Part shown: positions 1 to 11,713 of the stretch, piece by piece
Layout: the number at the start of each line of letters is the position of its first letter
How positions within the stretch are numbered: position 1 is the stretch's first letter
Origin: Paragordius varius
Taxonomy: Eukaryota > Nematomorpha
Assembly: GCA_964247055.1 (NCBI GenBank)
Contig: OZ176055.1
Location: forward strand, 186,001-250,000
DNA: 64,000 bases
Direction of reading: 5' to 3'
Translations under genes and position numbers: made by a program
The notes under the pieces: generated by a model
What the model was told of the DNA's origin: nothing
Seen by the model: the letters and a program-made list of their open reading frames with translations, nothing else
Database searches by the model: none

Positions 1-156
1 TATACTAACTATTTTAATTAATTATTTATGAGAATTTTATACACATCAAACAAACCATTGCATAGAGAAGTGCCTACATAGTAATAAATTGGATCACATC
101 AATTTTTATGCGTTATTTATGTATATAAATACGGCAAATAAAACCCTTGAATAATA
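1..156. other. AT-rich 5' flank of the EF-hand gene
   Basis: No coding potential is seen. The stretch is A+T-rich with scattered TATA-like words (for example at 121-127), so it may hold the promoter, but no specific site can be assigned. Confidence 0.3.
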
Positions 157-3100
157 ATGGAAGAAATATTTCCCAGTTATAAAAAGTTGTCCAATATCCC
201 AAAGCAACGCCTAAAAGATATTTATGAAATATTCTCTGTCCTTGATAAGGATAAAGACGGTTCTATATCTGCCAAAGAAATTCATGATTTCCTAGTAACC
301 TTAAAACTTGACCCTAGCGCCACAAAGTCAAAACCAAAATCAGCTGATACGGAAATTTCACCCCAAAATAATGAACAAGAACCCAAAATAAATCCAAATC
401 TTGAATACGTTGTGGCGAATGAAGAATCGTCACGTGATAGTCACGATGCTGTCCCACGTGATATGGTTAGGGCTCTTTCGATTAGTTCTTCGACCGAGGA
501 AACAAGATTGGCCAATGAAGGTGCAATAATTGGTTCATCGTCGCCGACTACACGTGATGCCAGAGCACGTGATGAAGGACCGCGGATAGAGGATAGGATT
601 ATGCAACTTATTGATGTGGATAAGAGTGGTTCCATCGATTTCGAAGAATTTGCACGGATAGCGGATAAAGAATTACCGCTTAACCATAACATACGGCAAT
701 CATTTAAAAAGCATAATAAGAATAAAAAACGGGCAAGTCCAACGTTGACACAAAAACAACAGCTCAGAAAACAATCCTCGACAACTGTGCGGACGACAGC
801 ACAAAACGGTGATAATAAAAATCACAGAAGACTTACACATGGAAGCCAATCCCTTAGTTTTGCTAATGATGGCGCATATAATGATACCACCTCTAACTTT
901 GCGGAAAAGAAAGAAGATAAAAAAGTAACCTTTAGATTACTTAAAAGAGCTTCAACCACCAATGAAGACATGTTGTTTGGACAAAAAAGAGGAGAAACCC
1001 CACAAAACCGTTATAATAAGCAGGCAGGTCAGCAAGAACGCCAAAACAATCAAGATACGTTATTGACTACACCACTCTTGTCGTCGAAGGAGGGTGGGAC
1101 TGTAAGCGGTGGCGATGAACAATCTATGCCTACAAAAGAAATGCAACCAATCCTCAAAACTAACATTAGTAATTTAGAATCACAACCAGAAGAATCAAAT
1201 GCTGGAAAAGAAAATTATAAGGCTCCTGAAACTGAAGGAGAGGGCGAGGAACAAGACGAAGACGTTGAAACTGACGATGAAGGCGAAAGGGAATATTTGG
1301 ATTTATTGCGTCACGTGTTCTCGGCCTTCGATGCGGATGGCGACGGATTCATCGATAGGGATGAAATCAAACGGGTGCTTCACGCCCTTGGACTTGACAT
1401 TACGGAAAAGGGATTAGGTATATATTATGGTTTTTGTTTTTAAATTGCATTGTCTCGTATTAATGAATGATAGATACTATATACTCGGCGAAAGATGAAA
1501 AAAAGAGTTTTTTCATATTGGTTTATACCTTAGTTGTTCACGATATTTTCGATGATGTATAAATTAGAGGCCGTTCCCCTTTTCTCATATTGGAAGAAAA
1601 TTGACAATAATAATGGTTTATTGATAGAATGTAATGTTGATATTGTAGTTGTTTTAAAAAGATTAAATAATTTCTTTAAGTGGTAGAATGATATGTAAAT
1701 AAAATTTTTACGAGATATAGTTAGGAATCGTCTGCTAATAGTACATAATGACATTATTATAAAGAAAACTTTCAATATTTTTTTAGTTTCATATCTCATT
1801 AAATATTTTTACTTGTTACTTTAATTTTTGGTTTATATTTTAATTTTATTTTTTACGTTTGAAAAAGATTCCTAGTAGTAATCGAAAATTCACCCCAATA
1901 AATTTATATATTAGCTGAATTATAATTGCAATAATAATATAAGTATACCATTTACAGTTCAAATTCACCCTTAAACAATTCAAATTCACCTTCGAACAAT
2001 TCAAATTCACCCTCATATAAATAATATGTTTTTTAAGATTAAAAATTACTTATATTTTAATATATTTTTAAAAAATAAAATTTTGTTTTAAATTAAAATA
2101 ATACTGAAAAAAATAATTAATTATGCCATAAAGATATATTTTATATTAATAATGAGTTATATTATTTCGAAAACACATAATTTATTTTTAGGGTGATTTT
2201 GAATTGTTCGAGGGTGAATTTGAATTGTTCAAGGGTGAATTTGAACTGTAAATGGTATATATTAAAATGTCATGATGGATATCAAAACGAAAAATGGGGA
2301 TAAAAGTGACAATTAAAATTATAATATATAATAGAAAATAGGAAAAAATCTAAACCAATTAATATTAAGAAAAAAACCCATCGTTGGGAAATAGTTTTTA
2401 AATGACAAAAATAGTTGGTTCTTTTTACTCTTTATTTGCAAAGTTCAAAATGAAAATCTTATTTCAAAAATTTGTGATTTTGGAAACTTTTGTAATTCAA
2501 ATTTTAACTTTTGCCAAATCTCAAATAAATTTTTGGTAATTATCTAGTAAAGTTTTTCAGACATGTTGCAATTGTCGTCCAATTTATCGGTCAAAACCAC
2601 CGAAAAATAAAGTCTGCCACTAAAATAAAAAAATATACTATTAGATTAACTGAAGCTAAATAATACGTTTAAAAACCACTAAACAAAAACACAACTACCC
2701 CCCACCCCTTCCGTTCTACTATTTAAAAGCCGTTTTGAAACCAACATTCCTCACTGTTTCAAACTTGTTTGACATTAGCAATTATTGATATACACCATTT
2801 GTAATTCAAATTCACCCTCGAACTCAAATTTACCCTTGAATAATTCAAATTCATCCTAAAAATAAATTATGTCGGGCTAATATAACTCACATTAATATAA
2901 AATATATTCTTATGGCATAGTTTATTATTTTTTCAATATTTTATATATTATAAAGGTAATTTATTTTTTTAAATATAAATAAATATAGGTAATTTTTAAT
3001 CTTAAATTATACATAGGGTGATTTTAAATTGTTCGAGGGTGAATTTGAATTGTTCAAGGGTTAATTGAATTGTTCAAGGGTGAATTTGAACTGTAAATGG

Positions 3101-3594
3101 TAGATATATATATGGATAAAAAATTTAACCATTTTTTAATGCATTTAGGTGCTATGATAGCCCAAGCCGATAAAGATGGAAACGAACGGATAGATTTTGA
3201 TGAATTCGTTCGAATGAACAGAGAACGCGATCGGGCCATGGCTAAGAAGGCTTCTTGGGGTGCTCATAATCACAAGGGTGCACAAGGAGGAGGTGGTGGT
3301 GGTCTATTCTCATTCAGATCTCATTTTCCCCTGCTGTCTGGACCGAACAAAGAGGGCGCAAATCACCGAGATCAGCTGACTTCTTCTGATTTCGAGGACG
3401 AGGAAAATGATGGAAATCATCTGGCATTTCTAAAGACGAACCCGCTAGTAAGAAGGGCTAAAAAGTTTTTAAAACGACGTTTTTTCGCCGCCTCAGAACC
3501 GAAACCTAATAACCCTCGCCCAGATGATTGGGCCCATGGACCACCTCAAAATTTGGCGCTTTCAAGCACACCTCACAACCCAGGCAACAAATAA
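157..3594 (+). CDS. Calmodulin-like protein with four widely spaced EF-hands
   Basis: Two exons, 157-1417 and 3149-3594, join in phase 1 (GT at 1418, AG ending 3148) to give about 568 residues. Four EF-hand loops are visible: 30-41 (DKDKDGSISAKE), 153-164 (DVDKSGSIDFEE), 392-403 (DADGDGFIDRDE) and, after the splice, 428-439 (DKDGNERIDFDE). The fourth has Glu at loop position 6 where Gly is usual. The joint restores the helix between loops 3 and 4, which supports the intron. Loops 1 and 2 are separated by about 110 residues and loops 2 and 3 by about 230 residues of Ser/Asn/Lys/Glu-rich, probably disordered sequence with an acidic run near 365-380. The C-tail is basic. Calcium binding follows from the family; the cellular role is unknown. 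No catalytic or membrane segment is seen. The first ATG of the open frame at 157 was taken as the start. Confidence 0.8.
1944..2260. mobile_element. Family B inverted-repeat element, copy 1
   Basis: About 317 bp in the EF-hand intron. It starts TATACCATTTACAGTTC and ends with the reverse complement, GAACTGTAAATGGTATA. Each arm carries 2-3 copies of a 20-base-scale word, AATTCACCCTTGAACAATTC, pointing inward. The core is A+T-rich and non-coding. The ends and lack of an ORF fit a non-autonomous DNA transposon (MITE) with a TA-rich target. Confidence 0.85.
2789..3104. mobile_element. Family B inverted-repeat element, copy 2
   Basis: Second copy in the same EF-hand intron, with the right arm better preserved than the left. 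Its right end lies 44 bp before the 3' splice site at 3148. Confidence 0.8.
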
Positions 3595-3616
3595 GATTTA
3601 ATATTCCGTGTTGAAA

Positions 3617-3825
3617 TACAGTCATGTATGTTTACAATTGTCAAACATACGTTTTTAATTGATTTTACTTTGTTTTCAATTGTTTACAATAAATAGGCTA
3701 CTATTATTATTTTAAGGCTTAAAAATGCGCATGTTGAAAGTTGACATATCAAACATCATTACAATTAAAAACAAAGTAAAATCAATTAAAAACGTATTTT
3801 TAACAATTCTAATCATACATGACTG
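3617..3825. mobile_element. Family D inverted-repeat element, copy 1
   Basis: About 209 bp, nearly a perfect hairpin. It begins TACAGTCATGTATG and ends CATACATGACTG; the inner arms (TTTTAATTGATTTTACTTTG and its complement) continue the match. It sits between the convergent 3' ends of the EF-hand and RecQ genes. A terminal CAGT next to TA is typical of Tc1/mariner-derived MITEs. Confidence 0.8.
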
Positions 3826-3968
3826 AGTTTTTTTCCTTGGATGAAACTGTTTATCATCATCATTATATAAGGTTAATTAAATAAAACAATGTATACATAA
3901 AGATAAAACAATATTGTCATACAAACAAATGTAAATCTTTATGTATTATAGATATATTTATATATAAA

Positions 3969-6900
3969 TTATAAATAAAGTATTATATGTACTAACTTGT
4001 ATGTTGAGAAATTCTTAGCCGAATAAAAGATATGACTGTAAGATAAATTCGCGGCAGTTTCATTTTGTGACATAGGATCCAAATCACAATTTTTCCGTTT
4101 GATGGCGGCAAAATTTTGAGACAATGGTGCATCCACCCTGGATGCAGAAGTCAGCTGTTTTTCTGGGTAGGGGCAAGTGGGGCGCCTTCCAGCCCTCCCC
4201 ATCTCCTGATAAAATGCTTCCAAGCTTTTAGGTGCTGAATAATGTATAATATTTCGAATTCCTGCCTTATTTATACCCATACCAAAAGCTATGGTTGCAA
4301 TTATGACTGTTAGCGAGCCTTTCATAAACTCTGCTTGAGTCACGTGTCTTCGACTCATAGCCAAGTCTGCGTGATAAAGACCAATCCGGTTTTGAATTCT
4401 TTTATCTGATATGGGTAGGGGGGTAAGTAAAAATTGAAATTATTTTTACAGACAAAACGTGAAAACTTAAAGACCAAACTTTATTATTTTGCAAAAAAAC
4501 CCATACTTTTTAAGCCCTTATATGTAATGGATTGTGATACTTATTTCATAATTTGTACTTATAAATTAATGAGTCATAAATAAAAAAAAGCGATTTAAAA
4601 AAGTAAAGAGGTCCTTTCTTTAAAAAAAAAATTGTCTTTATATTTTTACGTTTTGTCCGTAAATAATTTTAATTTTACTGTGAAATTTTCAAAAAAAAAC
4701 AATGAAAAAATTACATTAAATACGATATAGGCCGGCGTAAAAATGTTATCATTTAAATAAAACATTTTTAAATACATAGACAAGTTTTAAAAACGTATAA
4801 ATCATGCCAATTTAAAAGTTTAAATCTCCTATCTTTGATACATTGCAGATATTCACGGAGGTTATGGAACAGACGATATAAATGACAATGGATCACGTTT
4901 GATCGACTTTTTACAAAATAGTGATTTAACCATAATAAACACCTTTTTTAAAAAAAAATCGGAATAATCATTATTATACATATGAGACTTTAAACCACAA
5001 CTCTATGATTGATTTGTTCTTGACAAAGAAATATCACAGAAAACTTTTCACCAATGTCAAAACTATATATGAACTACAATTAAATCACAAATTGATAGTA
5101 TTAGAAACAACCATAGGAATTCTAAAACTAAATTCTCCAGAAAACAGAATCATCAAAAATTCTGACATAAGATGTTTAAACTATAAAAAACTCACAGATG
5201 ACGCGCAGAAAACAGCTAAATTTAAATCATCCATAACTGAAAAATTAAAAAAAACTTTACTCTCAAACCCAACTTGGGAAAATTTAAAAAACACTTATAT
5301 CCATACAGTTGAATGCCTGGTGGGGAGAAAAAAATCAAATAAAGGTCATCAAAAAAAATATCAATTTTGGTGGAATAATAAAGTGAAAGAGCATATAAAA
5401 CAGAAAAATTTGGCACATAAAATTTGGTTCAAGGAAAAGACACCATTAAATAGAAAATTATATCTAGAATCCAAAAGTTTATGTCGAAAAATTATCAGGG
5501 ATGCCAAAAATGAAGAAGCCCTAAAGTATGCGAAAGAAATCGATATTAAAACTAAAAACAAAACTGTATATAAATGGGCTAAAAGCAAAACTAACTAAAT
5601 CAGATATCCATACCGCTTTATGCAAAATGAAAAATAAAAAACTTCCTGGCCCTTCAGAACTCACGGCCGACATGCTTAAACTAACTGACCCTCAGATTAT
5701 CGATTCATATCTGACAACTTTATTCAACAATATAATAAAAGACGAAAAAATCCCTCCTGACTGGGAAAACAGCCATATCATTCCCATATACAAAAAAGGA
5801 GACCCTCTGCTGCCGAAATCCTACCGTCCAATAAAGTTATTAGATCACACTATGAAAATATATGAAAAAGTAATTCTCTCCAAAATCCTGCCCAAATTGC
5901 ATTTAAACGAAATGCAATGCGGGTTCCGGCCAAATAAAAGTACAATAGATGCCATATTCACGCTAAGACAACTTCAAAGCGCATACATCAAAAAATCTCC
6001 TTTATACTACGCTTTTCTTGACATGGAACGAGCCTTTGATGCCATTCCAAGAGATTTTATACCATGGGCTCTTAGGCGTCAAGGCATTGACGAATGGTTG
6101 ATAACCTCAATAATGCTCTTATACCGTAATACCAGAGCCCAAATTAAAACTCCGTTTGGACTAAGTAAAAGTTTTTCAATAAAAAATGGACTCCACCAAG
6201 GATCTATATTAAGCCCAACCCTCTTCAATGTCATTATGGAAGAAATAACTAAAGACATCGCAACCGGCATGCCACACCAAATTCTTTACGCCGATGACCT
6301 CGTAATATCATCGACATCGGAAAGCGATCTCATAGGGAAAATTCGTCTGTGGAATGACACCTTAAAAAGCTATGGTGTCAAAGTCAATTTTTCAAAAACC
6401 AAATTAATGTACGATAATCTCACCGCTAAAAACCCATGCAGCGTATGCAGAAAAGAAGTTAAATCAAATTCTGTACGCTGCAATTCTTGTCTTCTATGGG
6501 TACACAAAAAATGTAGTAGCCTCAAATCTATAAATGATTACGATAAACACTACAAATGCTCGGCATGTTTAAATAATAATATTAATTTAACAATCAACTC
6601 GATTCCCAATCCTTTCAATATGGAAACAGTGAGCAGTTTTTGCTACTTGGGCGATATGATATCAGCCGGTGGAGGAATAGAACCTGCAATTAAGCGCATA
6701 TCACAAATGTGGAAAAAATACCATTCGTTAAACTACAAACTAAATGTGCCATTTACACTACAGCCATCCGTCCCGTCCTCACATATGCATCCGAATCCTG
6801 GCCGATGTCAAAAACAAATGAATCCAAACTCATAAACGCTGAATCCAAATTATTGAAAACAATATTATTTGCACACAATCCCTCTAAATTCAATTATACC

Positions 6901-9630
6901 GAATCCATAAACCCGTACCATATACTCAATCTTAACCCCATCAACAACGTCATCAGAAATCTCCGGTTACAATGGGGGCTGGACATGTTGAGAGACGGCA
7001 AGATACTCACATTCTTAAAACTATGAAAAATTACTCGGTTGCACTACCAGCGAAATCCGGCCGACCCCATACCATATGGCTCATCACAATAACTAAAGAC
7101 CTCAAATCTAGAATTAGCCAAATCAAGAGAAGAGTGGAAAAAACGGGTGTACCGTCATTTAATGGCGAATCCCCATACAAATGAATGAATGAATGAATCT
7201 TTGGAAAAAATCAAAATTTTTGATAAAATCCATAAAAATTAACACAATTTTTCTAGTCAACACACGGCTTAGATATATCAAAAAGTTGATATATCCTTTC
7301 AAACCTTAAGCCATTTTATATGCTTTTGAATAAACTTTTAAAGATTGAAAAAAACCGTTTTTTATGTTGCACAAAAAATTAAATTGCATACCAAGTAAGA
7401 ATTCAAACAGCTGATGAGCCAACACTTTAGATGGGACATATATTATGGTTGTGCCAGAAAATGCATAAATTCTCCGATTTTTTTCAACCGGATCCATGAT
7501 AATCTGAACGATTTTAAGATTTTGTAGAGCAGTGAAATCAGTTTCCATATCCACCATTTTTTGCGCTGAAAAATAAATGTTGGGTCTGCCAAGTGATAAA
7601 ATAGGTGGCAGTTTATAAATAATTATATATTTCATATTCCTTAACTTAGTATTGAAACTATGTTGCACATAATAAATTATATTTGTATACAATTAAATTC
7701 ATCTTAAACAACAAAGTTTAAATAAGATTACACAAATTTTATAATTAACTTAATGCTTATTTAGAAAATCTTATTAATATTCACATGTTTCTTAAATAAA
7801 TTTTGGCGATAAAGTAGCAATTATATGTTTGTTCAGTCTTATATGTTTGAAATTTAATTAGAGTAAAAATTGAAATTATACGTAAGGACAAAACGTTATA
7901 ATATAACAAGAGTTTCAAAAGACAACCATATAAATCCTCATTTTTTAAATAAAACTCATAAACTACAAAATATATAATTGATATGCATAACAAACAAAAA
8001 ACAATTATATAGTTTACAGTTGTAGTTATATGATTTATATGTGAAAATCAAGGCTAAAAAAATATTTGTCTTTATATTTTTACGTTTTGTCCCTATGTAT
8101 AATTTCTATTTTTACTGTAATATGATAGATAAAAAAGAGAAATCAACATTTTCTTGTGGTGCGAAATAGTGCGGCTTATTAGGAAATAAGTAAAAAATTC
8201 TTAACCTTAATTTTCATAAACTATTATTACATTTTAAAATAAAAATTAAAATTAGAAAAAAACAACTTTAAAAAACAAAAGAAAATATTTTTTTGATATA
8301 AAGACAGCAATACTTTTGTGTTGATTCTTGATTTTTTTGTAATGTAAAACGATACTTTATCGAAATATAAAATTGTCTTTATATATACCATTTACAATTC
8401 AAATTCACCCTTAAACAATTTAAAATGACCCTTAATCAATTCAAATTCACCCAAACGATTTCAAATTATATGTTTTTTAAGATTAAAATTATCTATATTT
8501 TTATAGGTATAAAAAAAATTGTTTTAAATTAAAATAATACTGAAAAAATAATAAACTATGCGCCATAAACATATATTTTATATTAATAATGAGTTATATT
8601 TATTCTAAAACATATAATTTATTTTTAGGGTGAAATTGGAATAGTTCAAGGGTGAATTTGAACTGTAAATGGTATATTAAATATTTACTTTAGATTCTTA
8701 CGAGATAATTTTGCTTAAAAAACTTTTAATTTTTGATTTCTAAAAAGTATTTTACCGATCTAAACTGCATATAAAGATTCTTGGGTCCTTTTGTAACTTT
8801 AGCGTTTCTATTATATCATTTTTTATGGCTAGGGTAGCTGTTGCAGTTAACGCTAAAATGGGGATATGAGGGAATTGCGCCTTAATGCCAGCTGCGACTT
8901 TGAGATAAAGAGGGCGGAATTCATTCCCCCATTGGGAAATGCAATGGGCTTCATCGAAAGCTATTAAGCACACGTCTGTGATAAAAAATTTTCATATAAA
9001 TTTTTATAAAAAGTCGAAAAAGTTTAGTAATTTCCGTAAAATTAAAGACACCAAAAATTTTTTATATAAGCAAAAGATATGTATAAATAATAAAAGTAAA
9101 TTGTAGTTTTACATTTTTAAAAACGTATTTTATTAATTTTATAGAAACATTATAAAAAATAATTTTGACATTTACCAAATATTTTATCGAGATTTGTGAA
9201 AAACTTGGCATTGTTGTAATAGTATTCGGGTGTGACATAAATTAAATTCGGACGCATTTTTAGAATTTCGGTTTGTAGATTTTCCTTGAACTTTTTTGAG
9301 CCCTTTGACTGGCAAATCATCGCTTTAATACCCATTTCTCTGTTGTTAAAAAAAGTTAGGAATAAATAAATTAACCAACTTTAAACTATTGACTTGATCG
9401 TGCATAAGAGCAATGAGTGGAGAAAAAACTATGCATAATTTATTTTCATAGATTGGTGGAAACTGATAGCAAAGACTTTTTCCAAAACCTGTGGCTGCAA
9501 AAAGGCAAACATCCTTTTTTTCATTCATAACGGCGTTAATAACATTCCATTGCAAATCTTTAAAGCATTGTAGGCCAAAATAGCGCTTTAATACATCTTG
9601 ATAGCCATTATTTTCCGAAATATTATCCAT
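3969..9630 (-). CDS. WRN-like RecQ DNA helicase, minimal or 3'-incomplete
   Basis: Five exons on the minus strand: 9630-9380, 9339-9176, 8975-8756, 7585-7392 and from 4405 downward; all joints keep phase. The frame closes at 3969, giving about 421 residues. All ATP-dependent RecQ motifs are visible: Q-motif region, Walker A AATGFGKSLCYQ, DEAH in AFDEAHC, the aromatic loop CISQWGNEF, ALTATAT, TIIYVPSK, IATIAFGMGINKAG and YQEMGRAGR. The closest recalled relative is WRN. The start is at motif 0, so there is no exonuclease domain, and no zinc-binding, RQC or HRDC domain follows motif VI. After GRAGR the expected RDG is not in the same frame; a GTTAGT donor-like site near 4010 could lead to a further exon, but only about 370 bp remain before the EF-hand gene. 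The gene may be minimal, truncated or badly ended. Introns are 40, 200, 1170 and 2986 bp. Confidence 0.8.
4424..4682. mobile_element. Family A inverted-repeat element, copy in RecQ intron 4
   Basis: Degenerate copy. The reference form of family A is about 290 bp: it starts TACAGTAAAAATTGAAATTA, then TACGGACAAAACGTAAAAAT, and ends with the reverse complement, TTTCAATTTTTACTGTA. The core carries CATACTTTTTAAACCTTAAT and its inverted mate. TA plus CAGT ends point to a Tc1/mariner-type MITE. No ORF. Confidence 0.75.
4846..7200 (+). mobile_element. 5'-truncated LINE with endonuclease remnant, reverse transcriptase and C-terminal region
   Basis: Non-LTR retrotransposon lying antisense in RecQ intron 4. 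From about 4850 it encodes the end of an APE-type endonuclease (NDNGSRLIDFLQNSDL, INTFF, then a DLFL region). The RT domain at about 5600-6400 has KKLPGPSELTADML, the palm motif FLDMERAFD, HQGSILSPTLFN and the catalytic LYADDLVIS. A zinc-finger insert at about 6430-6570 follows (CSVCRKE, CNSCLLWVHKKC, CSAC), then the thumb-like and C-terminal region (RPVLTYASESW, KSGRPHTIW). It ends in a short ATGA repeat at 7183-7197, as in several LINE clades. The reading frame shifts near 5590, 6710 and 6990, so this copy is dead. The better base composition of the RT region stands out from the AT-rich introns. The clade is uncertain (RTE/CR1/jockey-like). Confidence 0.85.
7859..8119. mobile_element. Family A element in RecQ intron 3
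   Basis: Both ends are recognisable (AGTAAAAATTGAAATTATAC at the left, TTTTTACTGTAA at the right). The target sequence TA is present on both sides. Confidence 0.8.
8383..8676. mobile_element. Family B element, copy 3
   Basis: In RecQ intron 3, 264 bp from a family A copy. The left arm holds three CACCC-type words and the right arm two GGGTGAA words; ends are TATACCATTTACA and TGTAAATGGTATA. Confidence 0.85.
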
Positions 9631-9713
9631 TAAATTTCAGGGGGGTTTAAAATTTAAATTTAAAGCTAAAACATTAGGGTTGTACTACGTTCATTTACCC
9701 ATGTGTGATTGAA
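9631..9713. promoter_or_regulatory. Compact divergent promoter between RecQ and TMEM169
   Basis: Only 83 bp separate the RecQ ATG (minus, 9630) from the TMEM169 ATG (plus, 9714). The interval contains a run of six G (9640-9645), an otherwise AT-rich stretch, and a three-codon upstream ORF at 9701-9712 for TMEM169. Both transcripts must start within or overlap this interval unless untranslated upstream exons exist. Confidence 0.5.
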
Positions 9714-11713
9714 ATGGAACAGTCTGCTAAGGAAAATAAAACCTCGGTGGCCTCAAAACCTATGGCAATACAACAAGATGAAGTTGATCCAACGCCAAAT
9801 AGATTGAATGTCAAGTATTTTGCCAATATTAATCCCTTTTTTAGCGATTTACATCATGGGGATGATCACATTTGGTTAGATGATGAAGTTGGAATCAGTA
9901 TGAAACCACCTTCATTAGCTAATACGCTAACGGCAAAATTTAAAAGCGCCGTCAATTTTCCCAAATCATTTTTGGCATTTGATTTGGGTACACCCACTGC
10001 ATTTGGAAACAACAATCCTATGAATAATTATAATCCTACCAACCACCCTAACTCCTCGTTTATTACGGCCTCCAAAAATATTAATACCATTGGAAGTAGT
10101 CATCACATGTTATCATCTATACCACAAAAAAGTTATGCTTATAGTGATTTGACTCAATCCAATACTCATTATCACAATAATACCTTATATTATCCCATGC
10201 CCTATAAAAATGAAAGTATGACCCAAAAGCTTAGGGCTTGGTTCACTCGGCCTACGGCACTCTGTGGTCCACACATTATACTTTTTACCATTTGTACGTT
10301 TCCTATCGCATTTATCGTGACTTTTTGCGTTTCCCTTTACTACAGTTTCCTTATGATGTACAATTTCTATGAATACTATTTCGGTGATGGTCGACATGCC
10401 CTATATCACCTCAACACACCCTACAAAATTATTTTACTGGGTCTTCTCCTTTTATCAGCGCCCTTCATAGCGATTGCGTGTGGCATTTTTGCCGGTCTCT
10501 GGTCAGCTGTTTGCCAGTTAACAGGTGATTTTAGCGTTTGGCACGGCGAATTCTTTGATTTCGAGAAAGGCTTCTTCGGTTGGCTTTGTACCGTAACACG
10601 GATGCCCCATCTTTGCCCATATGACATAACTTTGGCGCGTGAGAGTCGAACGCTTGGTCGAAATAAGCGCAGAGCATCAGCTGTTTTCTCTTCTTCAGGA
10701 CGTGTTCTTAATGGCCATTTTCAGCCCAAATCTTTGGAGGCGTCCAAAACTGGCCTGGCAGGTGATGGTCTCAACACGTTTAGTCGAAATCCGTACCAAC
10801 AAACTACGACTTACACGGCTACTCAAGAAGAGCCAACTACCAGAGATAATACATCTCCAACTGTTGTAGATCAAGAAAAGGAAGGGAGGCCTATATCTTT
10901 TCCTTATGGTAAGTAAGACCTCTGGGAGTAATTACTACATATTACTAATTGGATTCATTCATATTAGTTACATTTGTGCGCACTAAAGAGGTGAAAACAT
11001 TAAAAGATAAAAATGCGTAAATTTATATAGATAATTTAGTAGATGAGCATTTTATAGGGTGTTAATTAGTTTTATCTTTAAAGTTTATTTTTTTAATCTT
11101 TTTCCATATAACAAGGTTTTAACTTAAATGTGCCATAAAGTTTGGACTTTTAAATATAACATTTTATTTTATTTCAATACATATTATTATTAATAATGCA
11201 ATATATTCCACTTATCAAAAATTAATTGGTCATATCCTCGCTGTTTATTTATTGAGAATTTTTACCAGGTAATTTATGGCATAATTAAGAATGGCAATAA
11301 ATATAAAGACAAATATTTTTTTGAAATTTAACCCTCTTTAAACCTTAATTTTTCCTCTATAAATTATTAATAGTTGTAAAATACATAATATTGATTGTGT
11401 TACCAATATAAACATATCTATTATTATATACATTGAAATATAAACCAATAGTTAAGTTAAAAAAATCAAGGTTAAGAAAATACTGCGGGTTCCTTTGAAA
11501 AAAAATTTTGTCTGTATAATTTCCCCAATTTTTACTGTATGTATGCCGCGTTTAGGAGATCAGAAATCGTCTCTACTTAGTAGTAAAGGCGGAACCGGAC
11601 TTTCCCTTTACCCTTCAGCGCAGGTTGATGAAATACAGCGCTTACAAGACTCTGAAAATAGTTTTGATAAAACACATTTGCCTTCTGATAAGGCTAATTC
11701 CCAAGAAAAGTGA
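9714..11713 (+). CDS. TMEM169: TMEM169-like two-pass membrane protein
   Basis: Two exons, 9714-10908 and 11556-11713, join in phase 1 to give 450 residues. The region from GPHIILFTICTFPIAF to WLCTVTRMPHLCPYDI matches the conserved core of vertebrate TMEM169 as I recall it: two membrane spans (about residues 187-212 and 239-265), a Gln-Leu/Trp-rich loop, then an FEKGFFGWLC motif near 284 and a CPY motif. The N-terminal 180 residues are Asn/Ser/Thr-rich, with a short acidic IWLDDE block also seen in the family. The C-tail is polar. The molecular function of the family is not well defined. A GTG-initiated extension upstream is ignored; ATG 9714 follows a tiny uORF. The intron (10909-11555) ends in a family A element whose right end lies 15 bp before the 3' splice site. 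Confidence 0.82.
11290..11540. mobile_element. Family A element in the TMEM169 intron
   Basis: Left end eroded; right end TTTTTACTGTA intact. It supplies nearly all the sequence upstream of the exon 2 acceptor. Confidence 0.65.

Noticed and set aside
441-692. Minus-strand open frame opposite the EF-hand exon
   Set aside because: Antisense shadow of a strongly supported coding exon.
7781-7993. Minus-strand open frame of 70 codons
   Set aside because: Formed by a family A element; similar frames appear at 13253, 18160, 33062, 38270, 45915 and 56521 for the same reason, except where real exons follow (33152, 38397).
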